Assembly: GCA_938045585.1 (NCBI GenBank)
Contig: CALIAU010000016.1
Span: 1-64,000 of the forward strand
DNA from: an uncultured Saprospiraceae bacterium
GTDB taxonomy: Bacteria; Bacteroidota; Bacteroidia; Chitinophagales; Saprospiraceae
Reading direction: 5' to 3'
Length of the DNA: 64,000 bases
The notes beneath the pieces are model-generated. The model saw nothing but the letters and a program-made list of their open reading frames with translations, did not search any database and was not told the origin of the DNA. Below are positions 47,603-55,866 of this stretch, piece by piece. Made by a program: the position numbers and the translations under genes. The stretch's first letter is position 1; every line of letters begins with the position of its first letter.

Positions 47603-48657
47603 AATTCGTTTCTCTTACGTGTACTTAAATAATTGCGCCAGCGCACTAATACTGCTTGGAAATCTTCCGGTAATTCAGAATCAAAGCTCATCTTTTCTTT
47701 AGTATGTGGATGAATAAATGCGAGCGTCTTGGCATGCAAGGCCTGTCTAGGTATTACTTTGAAAGAATTATGTACAAACTGCTTGTACTTACTAAATACC
47801 GTTCCTTTAATTATTTTATCACCACCATATTTAGCATCATTAAATACAGGATGGTTAAGTGATTGCATATGCACACGAATCTGGTGCGTTCTCCCAGTCT
47901 CTAAGCGACACTCTATCAAAGAAACATAATACATATTTTCTATTAGGCTATAGTGTGTTGTTGCTTCTTTACCCTCTTCATTCTCTGGAAAAACATACAT
48001 TTTATTTCTAAACCGAGGATGTCTACCTATGTTACCTTCAATCGTATGATTGCCTTCCTCTACATCTCCCCAAACCAAAGCTTGATAGGTTCTTTCTATG
48101 GAGTGATCAAAGAACTGTTTACCAAGGTGAGTCATGGTATATTCTTCCTTAGCTATAAGCAACAAGCCAGAGGTATCTTTATCGATTCTATGCACCAAGC
48201 CAGGCCTATCGAGCGGATTCCCTGCCATAACAGGAATTTCTTTTTTGTCTAAATAAAATTTAAGCCCATTTACCAGAGTACCTGAAGTATTCCCTATGCC
48301 CGGATGCACAACCATTCCAGCTGGTTTATGAATCACCATAAGATGTTCGTCTTCATAGCGCACATCTAGTGGGATATCTTCTGCTAGGAGTTCTTCTGAC
48401 TTTCCTGTATCCTTAGGGATAACCAAGGTTATCTTATCCAAGGGGCGCACTTTATAATTAGGTTTTACTTGTTTTTCATTCACCGTAATGGCTCCTGCCC
48501 TCACTGAATTTTGAATACGTGTTCTAGAAACATTTGCGACACGATCCATAAGAAACTTATCAATTCGTAATAGCTCTTGACCAGGATCTGCAGTAATCTC
48601 TCTCTCAATATAGAGAGATTCTTCTTCAGCCTTATCTACTTCTTTATTTTCACTCAT
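47599..48657 (-). CDS. rluD: 23S rRNA pseudouridine synthase, RluD type
   Basis: A 352-residue enzyme with an N-terminal S4 RNA-binding domain (LLRIDKFLMDRVANVSRTRI) and a catalytic domain of the RluA/RluD family. The catalytic aspartate is in LVHRIDKDTSGLLL and the typical segments MVIHKPAGMVVHPG and GRTHQIRVHMQSLNHPV are present. The ATG at 48655-48657 opens MSENKE and is preferred over 48684, which would overlap the barrel gene. The barrel gene's stop codon is 2 bases upstream of this start. Confidence 0.92.
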   Translation of the reverse strand: MSENKEVDKAEEESLYIEREITADPGQELLRIDKFLMDRVANVSRTRIQNSVRAGAITVNEKQVKPNYKVRPLDKITLVIPKDTGKSEELLAEDIPLDVRYEDEHLMVIHKPAGMVVHPGIGNTSGTLVNGLKFYLDKKEIPVMAGNPLDRPGLVHRIDKDTSGLLLIAKEEYTMTHLGKQFFDHSIERTYQALVWGDVEEGNHTIEGNIGRHPRFRNKMYVFPENEEGKEATTHYSLIENMYYVSLIECRLETGRTHQIRVHMQSLNHPVFNDAKYGGDKIIKGTVFSKYKQFVHNSFKVIPRQALHAKTLAFIHPHTKEKMSFDSELPEDFQAVLVRWRNYLSTRKRNEL

Positions 48658-48659
48658 AA

Positions 48660-49379
48660 TTAAAATACTGCAACGAAGCCCCATTGAAATCTGAACATAT
48701 CCGTTGATGAACTTGCACTTCTAAAAAAATCTAAAGGGTTATCGCTGACGATAGTATTATCATCTTGCCTGACCAAATAATTCGCAATAAATCCAGGATG
48801 AAATAGCACCTTAAGATTCATTCCATAGGCCTCATATATTGTTGTATGCACACCTGCTCCTACTCCGTACGCCAAAGACGAATCCCAAGAATTAATATCA
48901 AATCCAATATTCTCTCCTGTATTTAAGGAGGTGGTACTGGTATAAGAATAAAAGAATCTAGGTCCAATCACCGCTTCAAAAAACGGTTCAAAGGGCCCAT
49001 AATAAAAATCTGGATAATAGCGCAGGGTGAAATCAAACCCTAAGCCTACAGAAGCGGCTCTATCACTTATATCTTCGAGAGTTGTATTATCTACATATTC
49101 TGTAGCTCTGGAGCCTAAGAATAAAGTATAAAAGCTCCCTCCTAAAAAGATGGGTCCATTTATTTTCCGTTCTCTAAGTACGCTAAAAGATAATCCAAAT
49201 TTGGCATCATTGTTTAGATTACGACCAAAGGCATTTATCGGCTTATCAAGCTCCAAATTAAACTCCAATAACCAGAGTTTACGGTTAAGAACTTCTTCAT
49301 CTTCATAGGTATCTATATCTTCCTGAGAAAAAATAAGCAGGGGAAGGCTTAAAAAAATAATAGATAAAAGTAATTTCAT
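48660..49379 (-). CDS. Outer-membrane beta-barrel protein
   Basis: A 239-residue protein with a signal peptide (MKLLLSIIFLSLPLLIFS) and amphipathic strands such as WLLEFNLELDKPI, GLGFDFTLRYYP, FEAVIGPRFFYS, and YGVGAGVHTTI. It ends in aromatic residues (FRFQWGFVAVF), as outer-membrane barrel proteins do. No function can be named. It heads the run barrel-rluD-LuxC-nth on the minus strand. Confidence 0.7.
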   Translation of the reverse strand: MKLLLSIIFLSLPLLIFSQEDIDTYEDEEVLNRKLWLLEFNLELDKPINAFGRNLNNDAKFGLSFSVLRERKINGPIFLGGSFYTLFLGSRATEYVDNTTLEDISDRAASVGLGFDFTLRYYPDFYYGPFEPFFEAVIGPRFFYSYTSTTSLNTGENIGFDINSWDSSLAYGVGAGVHTTIYEAYGMNLKVLFHPGFIANYLVRQDDNTIVSDNPLDFFRSASSSTDMFRFQWGFVAVF

Positions 49380-49432
49380 GACTTACGTAGGTATTCTGCA
49401 AAGTTCATCAAATTGACCAAATAATCGTAACA

Positions 49433-50629
49433 ATGACGAAAATATCCTTCAGTTCCCTTTGTGCACACGAATTACCAGACAATAGGAGCACAAAACCCCA
49501 TGTTTTGCCCATTTATGCAAGTTCATCATTCGAATTTGAGAACCTGCAAGAAGGTATAGACATCTTTACGGGGAAAACTCAGGGCCATGTGTATAGTAGA
49601 TATGGCAATCCGACGATAGATACAGTAGCAAAAAAAATGGGCGCCTTGGAAGGATTTGGTCTTGAGGGTGAGGTACATGCCTTCCTTTGTAGCACGGGAA
49701 TGGCTGCAATACACACAGCACTTCTTGCGGTGGCAAAAAAAGGAAATAAGATACTTACCCAGGGGAATTTATATGGCGGAACTACTGAGTTATTTAACAA
49801 GGTATTTACCCATTTAGGAATTGAACCTGTATTTACAAATTTACAATCTGTGGATGCAATCCAAGAAGCCTTAAAAGAGCATCCAGATATAAAGCTACTC
49901 TATTGTGAAACTCCTGCCAACCCTACCCTTGCCTGCATTGATTTAGAGGCAATTGGAAAGCTGTGTAAGGAACATGGATTAGTGAGTATAATCGACAATA
50001 CCTTTGCTACGCCATATTTACAACAACCCCTAAAGTATGGAATCGATATTATTATTCACTCGACTACCAAATACTTAAATGGTCATGGCAATTCTATTGC
50101 AGGTGCAATCATTTGTAAAAATGAAGCGCTAAGTAAGGATATATGGAATGTATTAAAACTAACAGGTGGTACCTGTAATGCCTTTGATGCCTGGTTATTA
50201 CATAATGGCGTAAAAACATTGCCACTACGTATGGATAAACATTGTTCAAATGCCTTGTATATAGCGCAACGATTGGAAGCACATAGAAAGGTAATTAAGG
50301 TAAATTATCCTGGCTTAAAATCGCATGAAAGTTATGCCATTGCAAGTCGTCAAATGTCTCAATATGGCGGTATGATGAGTTTTGAAGTAGACGGTGGTTT
50401 AGAAGCAGGTAAGACGGTTATGAATAATTTACAGTTTTGCACGCTTGCACCAACTCTTGGAGACATTGATACACTCATCCTCCATCCAGCAAGTATGTCT
50501 CATTTGAAAGTTCCAAAAGAATTAAGAGAACGGAATGGAATCACCGATGGCTTGATTCGTCTTTCCGTAGGAATTGAAGATGCAGAGGATATTTTGGCTG
50601 ATATTGAAAATGCGCTAGAAAAGGTATAG
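49433..50629 (+). CDS. Trans-sulfuration PLP enzyme (methionine gamma-lyase / cystathionine gamma-lyase type)
   Basis: A 398-residue fold-type I PLP enzyme. The Schiff-base lysine is K213 in HSTTKYLNGHGNS, the ring-nitrogen aspartate D188 is in SIIDNTFATP, and the phosphate loop is YSRYGNPT. FLCSTGMAAIHTALLA is the PLP-phosphate glycine/serine segment. Length fits gamma-lyases or cystathionine synthases rather than the longer O-acetylhomoserine sulfhydrylases. The reaction is not decided. Its stop codon is followed at once by the ATG of the next gene. Confidence 0.85.
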   Translation: MTKISFSSLCAHELPDNRSTKPHVLPIYASSSFEFENLQEGIDIFTGKTQGHVYSRYGNPTIDTVAKKMGALEGFGLEGEVHAFLCSTGMAAIHTALLAVAKKGNKILTQGNLYGGTTELFNKVFTHLGIEPVFTNLQSVDAIQEALKEHPDIKLLYCETPANPTLACIDLEAIGKLCKEHGLVSIIDNTFATPYLQQPLKYGIDIIIHSTTKYLNGHGNSIAGAIICKNEALSKDIWNVLKLTGGTCNAFDAWLLHNGVKTLPLRMDKHCSNALYIAQRLEAHRKVIKVNYPGLKSHESYAIASRQMSQYGGMMSFEVDGGLEAGKTVMNNLQFCTLAPTLGDIDTLILHPASMSHLKVPKELRERNGITDGLIRLSVGIEDAEDILADIENALEKV

Positions 50630-51292
50630 ATGCGAGTTGCTAAAATAATTGAACATAAGGATCGTTGGAAGAATCATCTGAAAGCGCAAAAGGAATACGA
50701 GGAATATTATAAGTATGACTGCTTAGATAATTACAATGCCTTTTGGGATTTGGAGGAATTGGATTTTGCAGCTATGTATGAGAAGAGTTTTGCTGGCAAA
50801 ATTTCGCATGCCTTATGGGATGGTAGCCATTACTCTCCTAGGTCCGTCATGCTTTTATTTATAGCACAACAAAAAGAAATTGTACGATCTTGTTTTAGGG
50901 ATTTGTACATGGACGAAAATGACCTAGGATTACGGATAAAACGCTTTATTGATCATTGTGACCAGATGCTAGCAGATTTGCAGCGTAAAGACAATAAGCA
51001 CAACACACATTATCACGACCTTAAAATGGTCACTACCTACCTTGCCTTTGAGTTTCCTGAAAAATATTGCATTATTGAACCCGTTCCATTTATTCAGTTT
51101 TTAGATAGTTTAGACATGAAGAATTTACCGCAGGTCTTTGAATCTGAACGATTGATAAAACTATCCCAGACGGTGTACAAGATAATTTCTAAGGATGAAG
51201 AGCTACTGTACTTACACACAAAATTAACCCGAGGGAATTCCAACAGAGGTGTGTTTATGATGCACGATTTTATTGCCTATTCAAACAATTAA
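50630..51292 (+). CDS. Protein of unknown function
   Basis: A 220-residue soluble protein with charged helical segments: RWKNHLKAQKEYEEYYKYDC, then DLEELDFAAMYEKSF and WDGSHYSPRSVMLLFIAQQ. A later piece is EFPEKYCIIEPVPFIQFLD and the end is RGVFMMHDFIAYSNN. I recognise no family and no signal peptide. It starts on the base after the PLP enzyme stops and ends 2 bases before the phosphoesterase, so the three form a tight operon. A link to sulfur metabolism is possible only by position. Confidence 0.7.
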   Translation: MRVAKIIEHKDRWKNHLKAQKEYEEYYKYDCLDNYNAFWDLEELDFAAMYEKSFAGKISHALWDGSHYSPRSVMLLFIAQQKEIVRSCFRDLYMDENDLGLRIKRFIDHCDQMLADLQRKDNKHNTHYHDLKMVTTYLAFEFPEKYCIIEPVPFIQFLDSLDMKNLPQVFESERLIKLSQTVYKIISKDEELLYLHTKLTRGNSNRGVFMMHDFIAYSNN

Positions 51293-51294
51293 GA

Positions 51295-51801
51295 ATGAAA
51301 CGGATTACCCTTATTTCAGATACGCATAGTTATTTTGGAGAAGATGTTCTAGAACATTGTAGAGATGCCGATGAGATTTGGCATGGAGGCGATTTTGGCA
51401 GTATGGATGTAATCGATGCGCTGCAAGAAATTGCTCCCTTAAAAGGTGTATATGGAAACATTGATGCAAAGAATATCCGTGCGGTGATGCCTTTGAATCT
51501 AGAATTTGACTGCGAAGGTGCTAGGATATTTATGACGCATATAGGAGGCTATCCTGGTAGATACAAGAAGCGTGTACATAAGTTACTTACTGAAATACGA
51601 CCCGATGTGTACATCTGTGGTCACTCGCACATATTAAAAGTAATGCCAGACAAAGAATTGAACATTTTGCATATTAATCCAGGTGCCTGTGGACATATTG
51701 GCTTTCATAAATTTAGGACCCTAATAAAATTTGAAGTAGCAGATGGTAAGTTAGAAAATATGCGTGCTGTAGAACTGGGACTACGGGGCGCTATCTCATA
51801 A
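51295..51801 (+). CDS. YfcE/MJ0936-type metallophosphoesterase
   Basis: A 168-residue calcineurin-like phosphoesterase with motif order ITLISDTHSYF (D-x-H), DEIWHGGDFGSM (G-D), VYGNIDAK (GN-D), and MTHIGGYPGR, then CGHSHILKV (GHSH). These give the dinuclear metal site. The family hydrolyses phosphodiesters or phosphomonoesters; the substrate here is unknown. It ends the three-gene run from the PLP enzyme and is convergent with the giant protein at 51890. Confidence 0.85.
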   Translation: MKRITLISDTHSYFGEDVLEHCRDADEIWHGGDFGSMDVIDALQEIAPLKGVYGNIDAKNIRAVMPLNLEFDCEGARIFMTHIGGYPGRYKKRVHKLLTEIRPDVYICGHSHILKVMPDKELNILHINPGACGHIGFHKFRTLIKFEVADGKLENMRAVELGLRGAIS

Positions 51802-51837
51802 GCATGAAATGAATTATGAAGGACTACAAAATTAAAA

Positions 51838-51862
51838 GTGCCAGATGTTAAACATCCGGCAC
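51838..51862 (-). terminator. Terminator of the giant protein at 51890
   Basis: GTGCCAGATG (51838-51847) pairs with CATCCGGCAC (51853-51862); the single A-C mismatch on the plus strand becomes a G-U pair on the minus strand, so the minus strand is favoured. It is followed there by TTTTAATTTTG. The phosphoesterase stop is 37 bases away on the other side, so it may work for both. Confidence 0.65.
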
Positions 51863-51889
51863 CATAATTACAACTAGAACACCTTATTT

Positions 51890-54800
51890 TTATTCTACTA
51901 AGATCATCTTCTTAGTTAATATTTCATTTTCTGATTGTATGGAATACATATATATCCCTACATTCAATTGCATTGTATTTTTATCAATTTCTATACTATT
52001 CACTCCTACAGTTGTCTGTACCTGATTTGAATACACAGTTTTACCTGACATATCCAAAATTTGGAACTGTACTAACTCTTCTTTGTCATTATAAAAGTCA
52101 ATGATAGATTTTGTTTGGAATGGATTTGGTTTGTTTTGTCCTAAGACTAAACCAGCCTCCTTATTCAAATCTTTTCCTCTCAATTCTAAATCAAAAGCAA
52201 CACGTTCGTATCCTTCAATATAGTACTCTGAATCTAGTGACTCTCCAAGTCTGATAGCATCTGACAGCCATATGTTTTGAGCAGCAGTAAATGTGAGTGA
52301 AATTTTCTTAGCAGTTTGCATTTCTTCATTACTCCAACTTATACGTACGTTACCATTGGCATCTAGAGCCCAATTCGTCTGATTGAAGCCTGGAAGTTCT
52401 GATCTTAACTCATGTAATTGAAGCATTGTTTTATCTAAGTTCAATTCTAACTGTAGACCATACATTTCTTCCCCTTCTAAATCTATATCCATAGTGTAAG
52501 ATTCACCTGACTCTAATGCTCTGTCAGCAATTGAAATAGTGCGTACTGACCTATTCTCCGTCTCCAAATTTAGCAGCCCTATCTGAGCACTTTGATTCAC
52601 ATCACCTACTTTAATTCCCGTAAAATCAGCATGCATTTGATTCATCAAAAGAGCATTTATTTCAATGTTCTCAGGATAACCCCAAGGCTGAAGAGGAAAC
52701 TCAAATGTGTGGTCCGACGGTACAAATCTCCATGAATTAGAAGATGGTAATTCCGCGTAGATTCCTAAGATGAGTTTACGTAATTCCACAATATCAATTG
52801 CAGTAATATTATCTGATTTATTAACATCTGCAGCTATGATCTTTTCTGGCGAATCAAGACTTTGCAATCCTAATACGTGTTTTTGGATCAAAACAAGATC
52901 AAGCGTAGATACACCATTTAAATAATCATCGTTTTTAACAGGTTCAATCATATACTCATTGTAATACAATAGGTCACTAAATGCATAATCACCATTTACT
53001 GAAGTCATTTCCATATCGTCTTCAGAAATTGTCATGTCGTGTAATTCTACTTCAACGTTTTCAAATACTTCATTCGTTGCAGTTATTACATTTCCTTCAA
53101 TTCTACCCTGGGCTCCTAGTAAATCTTGACAAACATCTTGATTATCTTGAAGAATCAGAGTTACGGTACAGAAGTCAGAAAGACCTTCATTATCGATTAC
53201 ATACATCGTTAATTCAATTTCCTGGGCTATACCATTTTCTATATCATTACAATCAAAGGTCATGCTTTGCTGTGTTCCTGCTAAATTAAATGAGAAGATT
53301 AAATCCGCATCTGCACTACAGTTATCATAACTCTTGAAGTCAAAATCACTTGCCCATACTTCAGTAGTACCATCAGATCCCATACCCCAAACAACTTCAG
53401 TTAAACATACTGGTGTTGGAGCTACGTTGTCATTAATTGTAACAAAGAACGAACAAGAATTTGAATTATCACACTCATCTATTGCATCAAAATAAACCCT
53501 ATGTCTACCTGTTGGCCATGTGTCTTCTATATGCACACCTGATCCTGAATCATCAAATGATCCATTATCATCAAAGTCAACTCTCCAGTTTACTGAAAGA
53601 AGATTTGCCGGTGTACAGTCATCCTCTACAGTTACCCAAAGATCTACATCTCCTTCGCAGTCTCCTGTGGGATCAAAATTGTACGAAGTACATCCTGATA
53701 TCGTTGGAGCAGTAAAGTTATTAATATGTATTTTCTGAGAATATTCATGGAAGGTTACTGGATCAGCACACCAATCCACGATAGTCCATACTCTAACTAT
53801 TTTCACACAGTAGCCTGGTACATCATAAAATCTTAGATCTTCATGGGAAGTACCAATATTGGAACAAGCCGAGTTGTTCGTAAAAATAGGTTCGCTACCT
53901 AAAGCATCTGGATCTAAGGATCCATCGTCACAACCCGTAATTTCTAGGTCTGGTGGCCAAATGATATCATTTTCAGTTAATGGATCATTATTAATGATAG
54001 TCACTATCTGCGTACATGGTATTTCGTTATCGTTACTATCTGTGATAGTCCAGTCTATGCGTACTGTCCCAATTCCACATTCATTTAGGAATTCTGTATA
54101 CTCAGGTTCTACATCAGCTCCACAGTTATCTGAGAACGTTGGCATACCCGTTAAGTTTACATTCGTAAAATCTTGATTACAACCCAGCGTTACATTCTGA
54201 GGGCAGCTTACAATAGGTGGAAATTTATCATCCACAAATACAACTGCTTGACAGATATTGTAATTACCTGCTTCATCTGTTACTCTAAATTCTACAATTA
54301 TATTTTCCCCTACATCTTCACAACAGAAATGTACAACCTCATCAAAGGTAAGGTCGCTTGGATTCGAATCTGGAAGGTCAACACATTCGTTGTCTAATCT
54401 TCGTATTTCGTAGGTCAATTCACCCTCACAATCATCCCAACTGTGATCATCAATACTTTCTGCAGTTACCCAACCCCATCCAGTTGCATCTACAGACACG
54501 TTCGTATAACCTTCACAAATTGCTGTAGGTGGTAATGCATCTTCTACAAACACATCCTTCGTACATAGGGTCGAATAACCGCAATCATCAAAGAATTCAT
54601 ACTGAATCCAGTTACATCCTTGCGGTAATTCTACCAAATAATCACCATTTGCGTCTGGGAATATCTCTATAAAGTCTAAGTCTAAATTTGCATCATTTAG
54701 GATAGTAGCAGCTTCATCCAATGAGTTACAATCCAATCCTTCCGGAAATGGTGCATAACTAATTACAACTTGCACATCACTACAATCTGATATTACTATT

Positions 54801-55765
54801 GGAGCACCAGGCTCACCTTGTAATGGAACTCGATATTGTACTACACAACCATCTGCATTTGTTTCAAGTGGAAAGTTTGTTACGCCACAAGTTACCACAG
54901 GTGCCATTGTATCTTCAATTTTTATGGTCTGTGTTCCTGTTGTATCCTCTCCAGTACACCAGTCGACTATATTCCATTCCCTTAGGATTTTTATGCCATT
55001 TCCACAAAGTGGAAATTCAAAATCTTCAAAATAATACTGAATATTGCTACAAGATACTAAGCCAGGAAAACCCGTTATTTCTGGATCAAACCCGGCATTA
55101 TTATGGTCCTCACATGTTTCTATATAATCAGCTGGAAAAGTTACATTTTCTAATTCAGCTTTCATCACATGGATAGTCTGTATACAGGTACCCACATTTC
55201 CAAACACATCTTCAGAAAACCAAGTTCTATTAATTATTAAGGCATAGTCATCTGTACAGCTTTGCTCTATCTCATCATCCGAATAGCCAGACTCCGCCAC
55301 ACCAGAACAATCTGTCGGCATTGGTCTTCCGATATCGTCAGGATCAATACTATCACCACAATTTATAGTTAGGTTGTCAGGACAGTCAAATAATGGCGGC
55401 AATTTGTCTTCCACTGTCATGAATCCCCAACAAGTGAGATTACAATCAAGAAACACCATTGTTACGCTTGCCTCTATTGTCATGCCTATGTGTTCACCCG
55501 TAACAGTAGCATCTGGAATAAGTACGCCATCTTCATCAAAAAGATTTACTTCGTAGACAGCACCAGGTAACTCTTGTGACTCAAGAATCATATCTGGTGT
55601 AATTACCTCCTCACATAAATTGCTGAGAGACACCTGCACCCCATCGTTACATGCGAGCGTATAATTACACTGCGCTGTAATTGCTGCGGAGTACCCTACT
55701 ATCAAGGCCAAAATCACTAAGGCTTTGATATGTTTTACTTTTCTAAGTAAGGTTAATTTCATCAC
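51890..55765 (-). CDS. Giant HYR-like / dockerin / T9SS surface protein 1
   Basis: A 1291-residue secreted protein: signal peptide (about 10-32), then some six HYR/Ig-like units whose joints read VEDKLPPLFDCP, IEDTMAPVVTC, VEDALPPTAICEG, VDDKFPPIVSCP and INDNVAPTPVC. Repeated elements include DIIWPPDLEITGC and CVKIVRVWTIVDWC. A dockerin-like pair follows (YLNGVSTLDLVLIQKHVLG ... AADVNKSDNITAIDIVELRK, near 945-1010), a cohesin-like beta-sandwich (about 1060-1190) and a T9SS sorting domain (KPNPFQTKSIIDF ... LTKKMILVE). It is rich in paired cysteines. Probably exposed on the surface or secreted as a matrix or adhesive protein. Confidence 0.85.
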   Translation of the reverse strand: MMKLTLLRKVKHIKALVILALIVGYSAAITAQCNYTLACNDGVQVSLSNLCEEVITPDMILESQELPGAVYEVNLFDEDGVLIPDATVTGEHIGMTIEASVTMVFLDCNLTCWGFMTVEDKLPPLFDCPDNLTINCGDSIDPDDIGRPMPTDCSGVAESGYSDDEIEQSCTDDYALIINRTWFSEDVFGNVGTCIQTIHVMKAELENVTFPADYIETCEDHNNAGFDPEITGFPGLVSCSNIQYYFEDFEFPLCGNGIKILREWNIVDWCTGEDTTGTQTIKIEDTMAPVVTCGVTNFPLETNADGCVVQYRVPLQGEPGAPIVISDCSDVQVVISYAPFPEGLDCNSLDEAATILNDANLDLDFIEIFPDANGDYLVELPQGCNWIQYEFFDDCGYSTLCTKDVFVEDALPPTAICEGYTNVSVDATGWGWVTAESIDDHSWDDCEGELTYEIRRLDNECVDLPDSNPSDLTFDEVVHFCCEDVGENIIVEFRVTDEAGNYNICQAVVFVDDKFPPIVSCPQNVTLGCNQDFTNVNLTGMPTFSDNCGADVEPEYTEFLNECGIGTVRIDWTITDSNDNEIPCTQIVTIINNDPLTENDIIWPPDLEITGCDDGSLDPDALGSEPIFTNNSACSNIGTSHEDLRFYDVPGYCVKIVRVWTIVDWCADPVTFHEYSQKIHINNFTAPTISGCTSYNFDPTGDCEGDVDLWVTVEDDCTPANLLSVNWRVDFDDNGSFDDSGSGVHIEDTWPTGRHRVYFDAIDECDNSNSCSFFVTINDNVAPTPVCLTEVVWGMGSDGTTEVWASDFDFKSYDNCSADADLIFSFNLAGTQQSMTFDCNDIENGIAQEIELTMYVIDNEGLSDFCTVTLILQDNQDVCQDLLGAQGRIEGNVITATNEVFENVEVELHDMTISEDDMEMTSVNGDYAFSDLLYYNEYMIEPVKNDDYLNGVSTLDLVLIQKHVLGLQSLDSPEKIIAADVNKSDNITAIDIVELRKLILGIYAELPSSNSWRFVPSDHTFEFPLQPWGYPENIEINALLMNQMHADFTGIKVGDVNQSAQIGLLNLETENRSVRTISIADRALESGESYTMDIDLEGEEMYGLQLELNLDKTMLQLHELRSELPGFNQTNWALDANGNVRISWSNEEMQTAKKISLTFTAAQNIWLSDAIRLGESLDSEYYIEGYERVAFDLELRGKDLNKEAGLVLGQNKPNPFQTKSIIDFYNDKEELVQFQILDMSGKTVYSNQVQTTVGVNSIEIDKNTMQLNVGIYMYSIQSENEILTKKMILVE

Positions 55766-55780
55766 TAAATATTTTATTAA

Positions 55781-55866
55781 AACGGTTTTCTAAAAAAATC
55801 GGTTAAGGTGATCTAAGGTGGGCGTGTGTTGATTTCTCAACACACGCATTCCCTTTGAAAACCGTT
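55781..55866. repeat. Nested inverted repeats between giant genes
   Basis: An inner hairpin GCGTGTGTTGA-TTTC-TCAACACACGC (55822-55847) has a perfect 11-bp stem. It lies inside an outer perfect 10-bp repeat, AACGGTTTTC (55781-55790) with GAAAACCGTT (55857-55866), that overlaps the stop codon of the upstream giant gene. The inner hairpin is placed like a terminator of that gene but has no U-run. The whole could form a cruciform. Confidence 0.65.
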
